Shown: positions 8,960 to 16,778 of the stretch, one piece after another
Layout of the letters: each line of letters opens with the position of its first letter
Position numbering within the stretch: position 1 is the stretch's first letter
From: Caldilineaceae bacterium
Lineage (GTDB): Bacteria; Chloroflexota; Anaerolineae; Caldilineales; Caldilineaceae
Direction: 5' to 3'
DNA length: 64,000 nucleotides
NCBI GenBank assembly: GCA_022823185.1
Contig: JAJDXQ010000010.1
Span: 1 to 64,000, forward strand
Translations under genes and position numbers: made by a program
The notes under the pieces: generated by a model
Seen by the model: only the letters and a program-made list of their open reading frames with translations
Database searches by the model: none
What the model was told of the DNA's origin: nothing

Positions 8960-11263
8960 ATGCGTGCAGTTGGGAGCAGTATTCCCCGTTTTGACGCGGG
9001 GGAGAAGGTGACTGGACAGGCCGCTTATCCGGCGGATATTGATTTGCCCGGTCAGGCGTGGTTGAAGATCGTGTTCGCGGGCGTGCCCCATGCGCGCATC
9101 GTGCGCATGGATACGTCGCGGGCCGAGGCCGCGGAGGGCGTGCTCGCTGTACTGACGGCGGCGGACGTGCCGGTGAACGAATACGGGCTGGTGATGCCGG
9201 ACCAGCCTGTGCTGTGCGGGCTGGGGAGCACGCCGCAGGCCGAGGTCGTGCGCTGGGAAGGGGACAAGGTGGCGCTGGTCGTGGCGGAGACCGCGGCGCA
9301 AGCCGACGCCGCGGCGCGGCTGCTCGACATCGAGTATGAAACGCTGCCGGTCATCACCGACACGGAGCAGGCGCTGGCGCCTGACGCGCAGCCGCTGCAT
9401 CCCCACCCCTTCAGCAACTTTCCCTATCCGGAGGGGCGGGACCGGCAATCGAATCTGCTCGTCACGCACCGCTTGCGCTGCGGGGATATCGACGCTGGTT
9501 TTGCCGAGGCCGATGTGTGCGTGGAAGGCGTTTACCGCACACACCCGCAGGAACACGCCTACCTGCAGCCGGAGGCCGGCCTCGCCCATGTGCGCGACGA
9601 CGGCCGCATCGAGGTCATCGTCGCCGGCCAGTGGATGCACGAGGACCAGGAGCAGATTGCGCATGCTCTCGACCTGCCCCTGAACCAGATTGTGGTGCGC
9701 TACCCTGCGGTTGGCGGCGCTTTCGGCGGGCGGGAGGATATGTCGGTCCAGATTCCGCTGGCGCTGGCGGCGTGGAGGACGGGCCGCCCGGTGAAGACGG
9801 TCTGGAGCCGGGAAGAGTCGATCATCGGGCACCACAAACGGCATGCGTTCGTGATTCGCGCCAAGTGGGGGGCGACGCGGGACGGCAAAATCTCGGCGGC
9901 GCAGATGGACCTGACCAGCGACTCCGGCGCGTACGCTTATACCAGTACAAAGGTCCTGGCCAACGCCACCCTGATGTGCCTGGGACCGTATGAAATCCCG
10001 AACGCGTATGTGAAGGCGCGCACGGTTTATACCAACAACTGTCCGGGCGGCGCTTTTCGCGGGTTTGGCGGGCCGCAGGCCCACTTTGCGGCGGAGATGC
10101 AGGTGGCCAAGCTGGCGCACGCTCTGCAGATGGATCCGGTGGAATTTCGCATGCGCAACATTTTGCGCGACGGCTCGCTCCTGGTTACGGGCAGCCCGAT
10201 CCCGGCCGGCTGCACAACGGAGGAGGTGCTTGCCGAGGCCGCTCGCCAAGGCGGCTGGAGGGCAGACAGCGGCCGGTGGTTCGTTTCAACGGAAGCAGCG
10301 GGCGGGCCGCGGCCGAGCCAGGGAAACGGACTGCTGAGCACGAGCCTGGATTCCTCCCGCGGCGGCGTCGCGCGCGGGCGGGGCATCGCGGTCAGCTACA
10401 AGAACGTCGGCTACAGCTTCGGCTTTCCGGAGCACTGCACGGCGTGGGTGGAGCTGCACGGCGGCGAGACTGTGGAACGGGCGCGCGTCGGCTGTGTCGG
10501 CGCCGAGGTGGGGCAGGGCGCGCACACGGCATTCATTCTGATGACCGCGGAAATCCTGGGTCTGCCGCCGGAGCAGGTGGAGTTGGAGGCGGCCGACACA
10601 GATGTAACCGGCTCGAGCGGCAGCGCCTCCGCGAGCCGCCTGACCTTTATGGCCGGCAACGCAATTCAGGGCGCGGCCGAACGGGCCATGGCGTTGTGGC
10701 GCGATGAGGAACGGCCGGCCCGGGCCGAGTTCGTCTATCATCCGCGCGCCACGACCCCCTTCGACCGCGAGACAGGTGAGTGCGACCCCAATATCACCTA
10801 CGGATATTGCGCGCAGGTGGCCGATGTCGAGGTGGACCGGGAGACCGGACACGTGACGGTCAAGCGGTTGATCAGCGTGAACGACGTAGGCAAGGCGATC
10901 CATCCGCAGCATGTGGAGGGGCAGATTGAGGGCGCGGTGGCCCAATCGATAGGCTGGACGCTGCTGGAGAACTATCTGCAGGAGGAGGGGGTCACGATTA
11001 CCCCGTACCTGAGCAACTATCTGATCCCCGGCGTGGCCGACGTGGCCGAGGAGATTGTGCCTGTGATCCTGGAGTTGCCTGACCCGCAGGGGCCGCTGGG
11101 CGCGCGCGGAATGGCCGAGATGCCGTTCCTGCCGACGGCGCCGGCCATCGCGGCCGCGTTGCACGATGCGCTCGGCGTCTGGTACGATGCGCTGCCATTT
11201 ACGCCGGAGACGGTCTGGCGCGGCATGGCTGCCAGCGAACGGTCCGCGGCCGCCGTTCGCTGA
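8960..11263 (+). CDS. Xanthine-dehydrogenase-family molybdopterin-binding subunit
   Basis: The catalytic molybdenum cofactor subunit (767 aa) of a molybdenum hydroxylase. Moco-binding motifs visible in order are [20 protein letters not shown] (the xanthine-dehydrogenase form, not the AYRCSFR of carbon-monoxide dehydrogenase), [13 protein letters not shown] and, near the C-terminus, [17 protein letters not shown], whose Glu fits the catalytic base. ATG 8960 follows TGAGGTG at 8948-8954; a TTG one codon upstream is less likely. About residues 420-475 hold a variable, Gly/Ser-rich insertion. It should assemble with the FAD/Fe-S fusion upstream. Substrate class cannot be fixed from sequence; purine or another N-heterocycle is plausible. 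Confidence 0.9.
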   Translation: MRAVGSSIPRFDAGEKVTGQAAYPADIDLPGQAWLKIVFAGVPHARIVRMDTSRAEAAEGVLAVLTAADVPVNEYGLVMPDQPVLCGLGSTPQAEVVRWEGDKVALVVAETAAQADAAARLLDIEYETLPVITDTEQALAPDAQPLHPHPFSNFPYPEGRDRQSNLLVTHRLRCGDIDAGFAEADVCVEGVYRTHPQEHAYLQPEAGLAHVRDDGRIEVIVAGQWMHEDQEQIAHALDLPLNQIVVRYPAVGGAFGGREDMSVQIPLALAAWRTGRPVKTVWSREESIIGHHKRHAFVIRAKWGATRDGKISAAQMDLTSDSGAYAYTSTKVLANATLMCLGPYEIPNAYVKARTVYTNNCPGGAFRGFGGPQAHFAAEMQVAKLAHALQMDPVEFRMRNILRDGSLLVTGSPIPAGCTTEEVLAEAARQGGWRADSGRWFVSTEAAGGPRPSQGNGLLSTSLDSSRGGVARGRGIAVSYKNVGYSFGFPEHCTAWVELHGGETVERARVGCVGAEVGQGAHTAFILMTAEILGLPPEQVELEAADTDVTGSSGSASASRLTFMAGNAIQGAAERAMALWRDEERPARAEFVYHPRATTPFDRETGECDPNITYGYCAQVADVEVDRETGHVTVKRLISVNDVGKAIHPQHVEGQIEGAVAQSIGWTLLENYLQEEGVTITPYLSNYLIPGVADVAEEIVPVILELPDPQGPLGARGMAEMPFLPTAPAIAAALHDALGVWYDALPFTPETVWRGMAASERSAAAVR

Positions 11264-11278
11264 TCAGGAGGGTAGGCG

Positions 11279-12106
11279 ATGGCGGCCAGGAGCGGCGACA
11301 ACCGGGTGAACAGCCTCATGTGGGGCATCCTGTTGTCGCTGGCGGGTGTCGGGCTGCTGCTGTTCAACCTGGATGTCTTTGTTCGCTTTGAGCCGTACGT
11401 TCAGTATGCGGCGGCCGTGTTGTTAGGCCTGTTTGCGCTCGTCTTTGTTGGCGGCTATCTCTCCGCCCGCGACAACTGGTGGCGCCTGATCCCCAGCTGG
11501 ACGCTGATCGCGCTGGCGGCGATGGTGTATCTCTCCACCCTGCCTGCGCTGGACCAGCGCGTCACGGCCGGCCTTCTCTTTGTGGGCCAGGCAATCGGGT
11601 TCGCCCACGTTTATCTGTTGGACCGCGCCGAGCGCTGGTGGGCGATCATTCCTGGCGGGTTCATGTTGATGTTGGGCGCCACGATCGCCCTGAGCAGTCT
11701 CACTGAGGATCCGTCGGTGCTGGGCACTGTCCTCTTCATTGGCCTGGGGGCTGTCTTTTTCCTGCTCTACCTCCTGGGACAGCGGTGGCAGTTGTGGTGG
11801 GCGCTGGTTCCCGGCTCCGTGCTGGTGCTGCTGGGCCTCTTCCTGTTTTCGGCTGGCCTCGGTCAGCAGAATCTGCCGTTGCGATTGTGGCCGGCGTTCT
11901 TGCCTTTGCTGGGCGCGTGGTTGATATGGCGTGCGACGCGCCCTCTTCCCGGCCGCAAGTTGAATGTCAACGCCGCGCCGAATCAGACCCGTGCGCCCGG
12001 CCAGCGTTCCGACAGCCCCGCCCGCCCGCGCAGGCTGGGCGAATACGGGGGGCCTGCTCCCGGCGCCGCGGTGGAGGTGTTGCCCGACCCGGAGGAAACG
12101 CAGTGA
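11279..12106 (+). CDS. Polytopic membrane protein, function unknown
   Basis: A 275-residue protein with about seven or eight hydrophobic segments arranged in pairs (for example residues 12-30, 37-56, 65-84, 92-108) and a soluble, Pro/Arg-rich tail from about 225. The helices repeat a theme with Trp-Trp before the helix (DNWWRLIPSW, ERWWAIIPGG, WQLWWALVPG), suggesting internal duplication. ATG 11279 follows AGGAGGG at 11266-11272, 15 bp after the molybdenum subunit stop, so it looks like the last gene of that operon. I do not recognise a family with a known role. Confidence 0.75.
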   Translation: MAARSGDNRVNSLMWGILLSLAGVGLLLFNLDVFVRFEPYVQYAAAVLLGLFALVFVGGYLSARDNWWRLIPSWTLIALAAMVYLSTLPALDQRVTAGLLFVGQAIGFAHVYLLDRAERWWAIIPGGFMLMLGATIALSSLTEDPSVLGTVLFIGLGAVFFLLYLLGQRWQLWWALVPGSVLVLLGLFLFSAGLGQQNLPLRLWPAFLPLLGAWLIWRATRPLPGRKLNVNAAPNQTRAPGQRSDSPARPRRLGEYGGPAPGAAVEVLPDPEETQ

Positions 12107-12191
12107 GCAGCCTAGTATAGAGGATGGACTATATGAGCGATTAACCTTTAACATTGCAGTCTGATCTGCAGGAGAAAATGGAGTCAATTAG

Positions 12192-12563
12192 ATGGATTTA
12201 GGCACTTTTTCGGTCAGTTTAACAGTCAAAGATATCTCTGTCTCGAGGGCCTTTTACGAAAAGCTCGGATTTGCGGTGTTCGGCGGGGACGCAACCGAGG
12301 GCTGGCTAATTATGAAGAGTCCCAGTTGCGTGATTGGCCTTTTTCAAGGCATGTTCGAACAGAATATACTGACCTTCAACCCCGGCTGGGACAGTTCCGC
12401 AAATCCTCTCGACAGCTTTACCGATGTCCGAGATATCCAGGAAAAGCTGAAGGCGGCCGGCATCGAGTTCGCGAGTGAGGCAGACGAGACAACAACCGGA
12501 CCGGCGAGTTTTGTGATCGTGGATCCTGACGGCAATCCGATCCTCGTCGATCAGCATGTATGA
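12192..12563 (+). CDS. VOC-superfamily (glyoxalase/bleomycin-resistance-like) protein
   Basis: A small protein (123 aa) with the paired beta-alpha-beta-beta-beta pattern of vicinal-oxygen-chelate enzymes. It has SLTVKDISVSRAFYEKLGF at the start, the usual first module, and ends VIVDPDGNPILVDQHV, the usual last strand, including the Asp-Pro-Asp-Gly turn. Such proteins are often metal-dependent lyases, dioxygenases or drug-binding proteins; no substrate is implied here. The ATG follows AGGAGAAAATGGAG with a rather long spacing. It is a single gene with its own gaps on both sides. Confidence 0.8.
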   Translation: MDLGTFSVSLTVKDISVSRAFYEKLGFAVFGGDATEGWLIMKSPSCVIGLFQGMFEQNILTFNPGWDSSANPLDSFTDVRDIQEKLKAAGIEFASEADETTTGPASFVIVDPDGNPILVDQHV

Positions 12564-12635
12564 TTACTGCAGTGGTCAGTGACTTCGTGGGCGACCGGAT
12601 AATAGATGTAGAAATCTTGGAAAGGTATGGTTCTT

Positions 12636-13433
12636 ATGTCTGAGTTTGTTCTTACGCTGGTGCAGATGGACAGTCAGGCCGGCAACCCGGAGGGCAATTT
12701 TGAGCGGGCGGAGGCGTTCGTTGCGGATGCGGCCGGCCGCGGCAGTGATCTGGTGGTGCTGCCGGAGCTGTGGCATAGCTCTATCGACCTGGAAAACGCG
12801 GCAGCCTACGCGTCGCCCCTGGCCGCGGAGGCCGGTGACGGCGGCTGGTTTGGACGCTTTGCTACGCTAGCCAGGGACAACCATGTGTGGCTGACCGGGT
12901 CGATGCTGGAGAGCCAGGGCGACCAGTTCTACAATACGATGGCGCTCTACAGCCCGGAGGGCAAGCTGGCGGCCACCTACAGGAAGATTCACCTGTTCCG
13001 GTTGATGAGCGAGGATAAGTACCTGGCGCCGGGCGGGACGGGCGTGATGCACGAGCTGCCGTGGGGCTGCGCGGGGCTGGCGATCTGCTATGATCTGCGT
13101 TTCCCCGAGCTGTTTCGGCGCTACGCGCTGGAGGGCGCGCGCCTGATGATCCTGCCGGCGGCGTGGCCGCATCCGCGGCGTATGCACTGGCGCACGCTGC
13201 TGCGCAGCCGGGCGATCGAGAACCAGTGTTTTGTGGCGGCGTGCAACCGCGTCGGCACGACGGACGACGTGAGCTTTTTCGGCGCGTCAGCGTTGATCGA
13301 TCCGTGGGGCGAGACTTTGATCGAGGGCGGCGAGACGGAGGCGCTGCTGACGGTGCGCATTGATCTGGAGACGGTGGAGGCGACGCGGAAGAAGATTCCG
13401 ATCTTTGCGGACAGGCAGCCGGCGCTGTATTGA
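12636..13433 (+). CDS. Carbon-nitrogen hydrolase (nitrilase family, omega-amidase-like)
   Basis: A 265-residue amidase of the nitrilase superfamily. The catalytic Glu-Lys-Cys triad is visible as VVLPELWH (Glu), YRKIHLF (Lys) and GLAICYDLRFPELF (Cys). These contexts resemble omega-amidase/NIT2-like enzymes, which hydrolyse alpha-ketoglutaramate or alpha-ketosuccinamate, but substrate is inference. Start choice: ATG 12636 lies 10 nt after AAAGG, while ATG 12627 lies only 1 nt after it. A degenerate second copy of this gene's 3' end is found at 15213-15290. Confidence 0.85.
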   Translation: MSEFVLTLVQMDSQAGNPEGNFERAEAFVADAAGRGSDLVVLPELWHSSIDLENAAAYASPLAAEAGDGGWFGRFATLARDNHVWLTGSMLESQGDQFYNTMALYSPEGKLAATYRKIHLFRLMSEDKYLAPGGTGVMHELPWGCAGLAICYDLRFPELFRRYALEGARLMILPAAWPHPRRMHWRTLLRSRAIENQCFVAACNRVGTTDDVSFFGASALIDPWGETLIEGGETEALLTVRIDLETVEATRKKIPIFADRQPALY

Positions 13434-13555
13434 GGGGAGGGTGTTGCGCGCCGCCAAACCTTAATGTTCTAGCGTTGTAGCGGTGGGGACCAACAAGAAG
13501 CAACTGAGGCAAAAGAGCCAAAAGAATCCCGGTTTACAAGCTTCTTTTTTGACAA

Positions 13556-13606
13556 GAGCCACAACAAAATCACCAAGCCCTGGCTGAGTGACACTTGTTG
13601 TGGCTC
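13556..13606. terminator. 12-bp inverted repeat after the toxin module
   Basis: GAGCCACAACAA and its perfect complement TTGTTGTGGCTC are separated by 27 nt. It lies between the nitrilase stop and the convergent minus-strand toxin module, so it could terminate either or be the scar of a small mobile element. The loop is long for a classic terminator and there is no adjacent T tract on the plus strand. Confidence 0.4.
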
Positions 13607-13638
13607 AGAATGAGTCCAGCTCTACTGTAATGAACTCC

Positions 13639-13821
13639 TTATCTGCCGCTTGCCGCACTTGGTTTTGGCTCATGCGCTTTGGGGACCGCTGGCGGGACTT
13701 TACTCGACTTACTTGGCTGTTGCAACGCGGCGCGCATCGCCGCCTTTTTTTCCTCGACGATCTTACGGTCTTCGGGAGTAAAGCCCTTAGTTAGTTCACT
13801 GAATTTACGGTGTCCACTCAT
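13639..13821 (-). CDS. Small HTH-less antitoxin-like protein (copy 1)
   Basis: A 60-residue basic protein starting MSGHRKFSELTKGFTPEDRK. The first 28 residues look like the N-terminal helix of XRE-type HigA antitoxins (FSELTKGFTPExRxxVEEKKAxMRAAL), but the helix-turn-helix expected next is missing and the rest is a Lys/Pro-rich tail. Its ATG overlaps the stop of the toxin gene by one base, the normal toxin-then-antitoxin order. Two diverged paralogues occur at 14661-14843 and 16310-16492. Function as an antitoxin is inferred from position; loss of the DNA-binding part would remove autoregulation. Confidence 0.6.
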   Translation of the reverse strand: MSGHRKFSELTKGFTPEDRKIVEEKKAAMRAALQQPSKSSKVPPAVPKAHEPKPSAASGR

Positions 13822-14183
13822 CAGAGCAGGCCCTCCTTTCGCAACTCCCCAATATACGTATCGTACAGGTCGTCGGCAACTGGTACATACCTTTCATAGA
13901 ACCGGTCGTCTCCCTTTTTGTCGCCCCCTATCAACAATATTGCCGTTCGTCTTGGATCAAATGCATAGAAAATCCGGACTGGCCTTCCTCCGCTCTGTAT
14001 TCGGAGTTCACGCATATGATTATGGCGTGAACTTCGGATACTTGAAGAATAGGGGGCTCCCAACTCCGGTCCTCTTTCCTCAAGAAGCTCAACTCCGGCG
14101 CTAATGGACCGTTGGTCAGACAAAGAGATCTCATTCCACCATTCTGCAAATTCGTCTGTAAATTCAACTTCCCACTTCCTCAT
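13821..14183 (-). CDS. RelE/HigB-like type II toxin (copy 1, intact)
   Basis: A 120-residue protein of the RelE/ParE superfamily, probably a ribosome-dependent mRNA interferase. Typical segments are MRKWEVEFTDEFAEWW at the start, LEERGPELGAPYSSSIRSSR, MRELRI, RIFYAFDPRRTAILLIGG and a YERYVPVADDLYD tail. I start at the ATG at 14183 because family members begin there; an upstream in-frame ATG (14261) would overlap the divergent antidote gene. This is the only complete copy of three in the region. It is translationally coupled to the small antitoxin-like gene. Confidence 0.8.
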   Translation of the reverse strand: MRKWEVEFTDEFAEWWNEISLSDQRSISAGVELLEERGPELGAPYSSSIRSSRHNHMRELRIQSGGRPVRIFYAFDPRRTAILLIGGDKKGDDRFYERYVPVADDLYDTYIGELRKEGLL

Positions 14184-14185
14184 CG

Positions 14186-14518
14186 TTGGTACTCTATCAC
14201 ACACTACTAGCGCATCAAACTCTGGCAAACGAGCTTGGAGAACGTCCGAAAACTGGGACAAGCTTTCAACTTCGCACTGAAGAAGATGCCCGCCTCTATC
14301 TTGAAGCGGCTTTCGAAGAAGACCTGGGGGACGGGCGTCTGATTCGCGCCGCGCTCAACGACATTGCCCGGGCCCGCAACATGAGCAAATTGGCCCGCGA
14401 CATCGGAATGACCCGAGAAGGGCTGTATAAATCTCTCTCCGAGGACGGCAATCCCAACTTTAATACGATGATGAAGATCATCCGCGCGCTGGGGATGCGG
14501 TTGCGCGTGGCCAGCTAG
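14186..14518 (+). CDS. HigA-like addiction-module antidote (5' end uncertain)
   Basis: The region from about 14267 encodes a good match to the addiction-module antidote family: TEEDARLYLEAAFEED, then RAALNDIARARNMSKLARDIGMTREGLYKSLS and NPNFNTMMKIIRALGMRL, containing an XRE-like helix-turn-helix. The only in-frame start I find is TTG 14186, two bases from the start codon of the divergent toxin gene. The first 25 residues do not look native, so the gene probably lost its true 5' end. The antidote's usual partner is a Gp49-like toxin on the same strand, which is absent here. Related fragments occur near 15040-15080 and 16110-16284. Confidence 0.6.
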   Translation: MVLYHTLLAHQTLANELGERPKTGTSFQLRTEEDARLYLEAAFEEDLGDGRLIRAALNDIARARNMSKLARDIGMTREGLYKSLSEDGNPNFNTMMKIIRALGMRLRVAS

Positions 14519-14660
14519 GGCCCTGCTCCAGGCAGGGACTTGAGAGGTATTCTGATTTAGAAAATACCCCTTTAGAAGGAACCTCTACAGAATCACGAAG
14601 TTTAGGTGAGTACCTCGCGCGGCGCTGCCTAATGCGGCCTGTCTCCGTGCGATGAAGGCT

Positions 14661-14843
14661 CTATCTACGGCTTCCCGGGTTCGATCTTCGAGCTTGCGTT
14701 TTGGGGACCGATTTGGGAAATTCGCTGGGTTTGCCAGGCCGCTGCAACGAGGCGCGTATCCTTGCCTTTTTTTCTTCGGCGCTTTCGCGGTCCTCGCGAT
14801 TGAGATGCCTGGTTCGTTTTTTGCGCTTTCGTTTTCCTTTCAT
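14661..14843 (-). CDS. Small antitoxin-like protein (copy 2, diverged)
   Basis: A 60-residue paralogue of the protein at 13639-13821 (MKGKRKRKKRTRHLNREDRE start; AEEKKARIRASLQRP core; NPGSRR end). It is very basic and its N-terminal half has drifted (RKRKKRTRHL replaces RKFSELTKGF). Its upstream toxin partner is a fragment, so this copy is probably a decaying orphan. Its downstream DNA is closely similar to that of copy 3 (16310-16350). Confidence 0.45.
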   Translation of the reverse strand: MKGKRKRKKRTRHLNREDRESAEEKKARIRASLQRPGKPSEFPKSVPKTQARRSNPGSRR

Positions 14844-15010
14844 CAGAGCAAGCCCTCCTTTCGCAATGCTACGACGCCCTCATCGCACAGGTCACCGGCG
14901 ACTGGCGCGTCCATATCGTAAGAGTGGTCGTCTCTTCCTTTGCCCCCCAACAACTGTATAGCTGTCCTTCTGGGATTGGGTACGTAGAATACTCGACTTG
15001 CCCAGCATCC
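14843..15010 (-). pseudogene. RelE/HigB-like toxin fragment (copy 2)
   Basis: The last 50 or so residues (RVFYVPNPRRTAIQLLGG ... APVAGDLCDEGVVALRKEGLL) align with the C-terminus of the intact toxin at 13821-14183. The N-terminal half is missing; upstream the frame runs into unrelated sequence that includes the reverse strand of an antidote fragment. The toxin cannot be functional. Confidence 0.7.
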
Positions 15011-15128
15011 GCAAGCGGCCGTCCAAGGTTTGGGTACGGTCGTGAAGATTATCCGCGTGTTGGGGATGTGTCTGCTCAGCGGCAGTGAGGGCACGGCCCG
15101 ATCTGTCTCCGGGAAAGAGGGCGCCTCA

Positions 15129-15188
15129 CTACCCCGCCGGAGAGTCATCCATCGCCTGCCGGGCAATCCGGTGTTGACTGATGCCGCG
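15129..15188 (-). pseudogene. Remnant of the 3' end of the SPFH-HTH gene
   Basis: Read on the minus strand, this stretch encodes RGISQHRIARQAMDDSPAG followed by a stop. The SPFH-HTH protein at 16779-17876 ends RIGSQYRIARQAIDDFLAG and a stop. The match over 19 residues plus the stop marks a degenerate copy of that gene's 3' end. It abuts a nitrilase remnant, evidence of a tandem duplication. Confidence 0.7.
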
Positions 15189-15212
15189 CTTTGCTCAAAG
15201 GGGAAAGCCGAT

Positions 15213-15290
15213 GGAATCGGCGAGACTGAGGCGCCGCCGACGGCGCGGAAGAGCATTTCGATTTCCGCGGATAGACAGCGGGCATTTCAC
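15213..15290 (+). pseudogene. Remnant of the 3' end of the nitrilase gene
   Basis: The plus strand reads GIGETEAPPTARKSISISAD then RQRAFH. The nitrilase at 12636-13433 has GGETEALLTVR and ends RKKIPIFADRQPALY. The copy has lost an internal part and the stop codon. It lies directly after the SPFH 3' remnant, the junction expected from head-to-tail duplication of the interval between the two genes. Confidence 0.65.
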
Positions 15291-15403
15291 TGCGGAATGG
15301 GCTTGCCTGGCGGGCGAAAGCCGAGTTCATCTTTGCCGCGGCTCGCATGCGACGCCAAGGTGGTCGAGACAGGGACCGACGGCTCTTCAACCAGATGTCG
15401 CCG

Positions 15404-15865
15404 CTACTCAGCGTTTTCCAGAAAATGTTGTACGACGCCGCAAAGCGTTTCCGGAAGACGGTAGGTCCCTTCGTCGGTCAGCTCATTTCTCCCGTGCTCA
15501 AGATAGGAAGATCTCCCGTCATAGCCGTTGGTGCCCATGATGCGGGCGCCGAATTTCCCCAGAACGCCGTTGAGTTGGGTAAGGGTCAAGCCAGTCGCCT
15601 CGCAAAGTGTTGAGCGCGAGACGTAGTTCCCGGCATCGCCGGCGTCACAGAGCGTCTTCAGCATGACCCGCGTATTTTCGGTCAGTGGACGCCGCGCCAA
15701 GGCCCGTTGCATGATCTCAGCAGACACGAACCCTGCCGGTTCGGAAGGCGCAGCGCGCGGGCTTGATTTCTGATTCGTCGTCTGCGCGATTTTCGCGGCC
15801 TGAACGGCCTCGAGAATCGCGGCGATCTCCTCTGGGGTACCCTTACATACGAGTGTAAGTTCCAT
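15404..15865 (-). CDS. Hypothetical protein with winged-helix-like C-terminal half
   Basis: A 153-residue protein I cannot name. The N-terminus (MELTLVCKGTPEEIAAILEAV) looks like a short beta-alpha unit, followed by a Ser/Pro/Ala linker. Residues about 55-150 resemble a winged helix: a helical start (ALARRPLTENTRVMLKTLC), a likely recognition helix (VSRSTLCEATGLTLTQLNGVLGKFG) and a beta wing (IMGTNGYDGRSSYL). It may be a small DNA-binding protein. It is intact although both neighbours are gene remnants, which suggests selection or recent arrival. Its upstream DNA (15870-15960) is AT-rich. Confidence 0.6.
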   Translation of the reverse strand: MELTLVCKGTPEEIAAILEAVQAAKIAQTTNQKSSPRAAPSEPAGFVSAEIMQRALARRPLTENTRVMLKTLCDAGDAGNYVSRSTLCEATGLTLTQLNGVLGKFGARIMGTNGYDGRSSYLEHGRNELTDEGTYRLPETLCGVVQHFLENAE

Positions 15866-16109
15866 AGCAGGATCCTATTATGATTTGAGTTGATCATCCA
15901 CATAATCAACAAAATCAGAATACTTTAAGCATAAGAAAATATGTATTGTCTGTCAAGGGGAAATGAGACCCGAATTGGGCCTCCATTTGCGGGATATGGA
16001 GCTGTGCCGCAGGCGGGCGATGGGTAAACTGCAGAGTCGAGTTCAGCGCGGGTTCAGTGGTGGCGGTATGGGCCGGACAGAAGGCAAGAGGCGGTCTTGG
16101 GGTCAGGCC

Positions 16110-16284
16110 ATGGGCGGCAGGCGTCTGATTCGCGCCGCGCTCGGGGACTTTGTCCGGGACTGCGCTATGCGCGATTTGACGAAAGAGATAGGGATGATGC
16201 GTGAGGGGTTGTGGTAAGCGCTCGCCGAGGACGGCGAGGCACGCCTTGGGGCCGTCGCGGGGTTCCTCCGCGCGCTGGGGATGT
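16110..16284 (+). pseudogene. HigA-like antidote pseudogene with an in-frame stop
   Basis: The frame reads GGRRLIRAALGDFVRDCAMR then DLTKEIGMMREGLW, stops at TAA 16215-16217, and continues in frame as ALAEDGEARLGAVAGFLRALGMW. This matches the whole C-terminal half of the antidote at 14186-14518 with a nonsense codon replacing the residue after the LY/LW pair. Confidence 0.7.
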
Positions 16285-16309
16285 GGCCAGTCCTCGTTCG
16301 GTGGAGGCC

Positions 16310-16492
16310 CTATCTGCGGCTTCCCGGGTTCGATCTTCGACCTTGCGTTTGAGGAGCCGCCTCTGGCAAATCAACGGGTTTGTTTGGCCGTTGCAATGAG
16401 GCACGCATTTGCGCCTTTTGTTCCTCGACAATTTTGCGGTCCTTGGGAGTGAAATGCTCAGTTAGGTCGCTGAACTTCCGACGCTTTTTCAT
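16310..16492 (-). CDS. Small antitoxin-like protein (copy 3)
   Basis: A 60-residue paralogue (MKKRRKFSDLTEHFTPKDRK start; IVEEQKAQMRASLQRP core; NPGSRR end) closer to copy 1 at the N-terminus and to copy 2 at the C-terminus. It overlaps the end of a toxin remnant by the same ATGA arrangement as copy 1. With its toxin broken, any role is uncertain. As in copies 1 and 2, no helix-turn-helix follows the N-terminal helix. Confidence 0.5.
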   Translation of the reverse strand: MKKRRKFSDLTEHFTPKDRKIVEEQKAQMRASLQRPNKPVDLPEAAPQTQGRRSNPGSRR

Positions 16493-16668
16493 CGGAGTAA
16501 GCCCTCCTTCTGCGACTCTTCAAAGTACAGTACGTGCAGGTCGTAAGCGATCCGCATGTACTTGCCATTTGAACGGGCGGCTGCCTCTTTTGCCTCCCCG
16601 ATCAACAGTACAGCGGTTTGTACTGGAGCAGGTGCGTAGGATACTTGAATTGGCTTGCCTCTTCAAAC
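16491..16668 (-). pseudogene. RelE/HigB-like toxin remnant (copy 3)
   Basis: The minus strand encodes KPIQVSYAPAPVQTAVLLIG and, further on, KYMRIAYDLHVLYFEESQKEGLLR before a stop. This matches the last third of the intact toxin (RPVRIFYAFDPRRTAILLIG ... LRKEGLL). A stop lies just upstream in frame and the N-terminal two thirds are absent. Confidence 0.65.
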
Positions 16669-16778
16669 GGGCAGTTCAAGGTTTGGCGCCGCCCTGAAGA
16701 TTTTCCCCGTGCTGGGGATGTTGTTGAGCGCCGCCAGATAAAGGTTCGGCTTCGACTGATCGGGCGAACTTAGACCCC

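Noticed and set aside
8609..10249. Long minus-strand open frame opposite the molybdenum subunit gene
   Set aside because: It is Arg/His/Gln-rich with no recognisable motif and lies opposite a well-supported gene; GC-rich codon bias opens such frames. The same applies to frames opposite 5.2-8.0, 27.9-31.2 and 34.9-37.6 kb.
14670..14700. T-arm-like GGTTCGATC as part of a tRNA gene (also at 16327)
   Set aside because: No acceptor or anticodon stem can be formed around it; it is the reverse strand of the antitoxin-like C-terminus.
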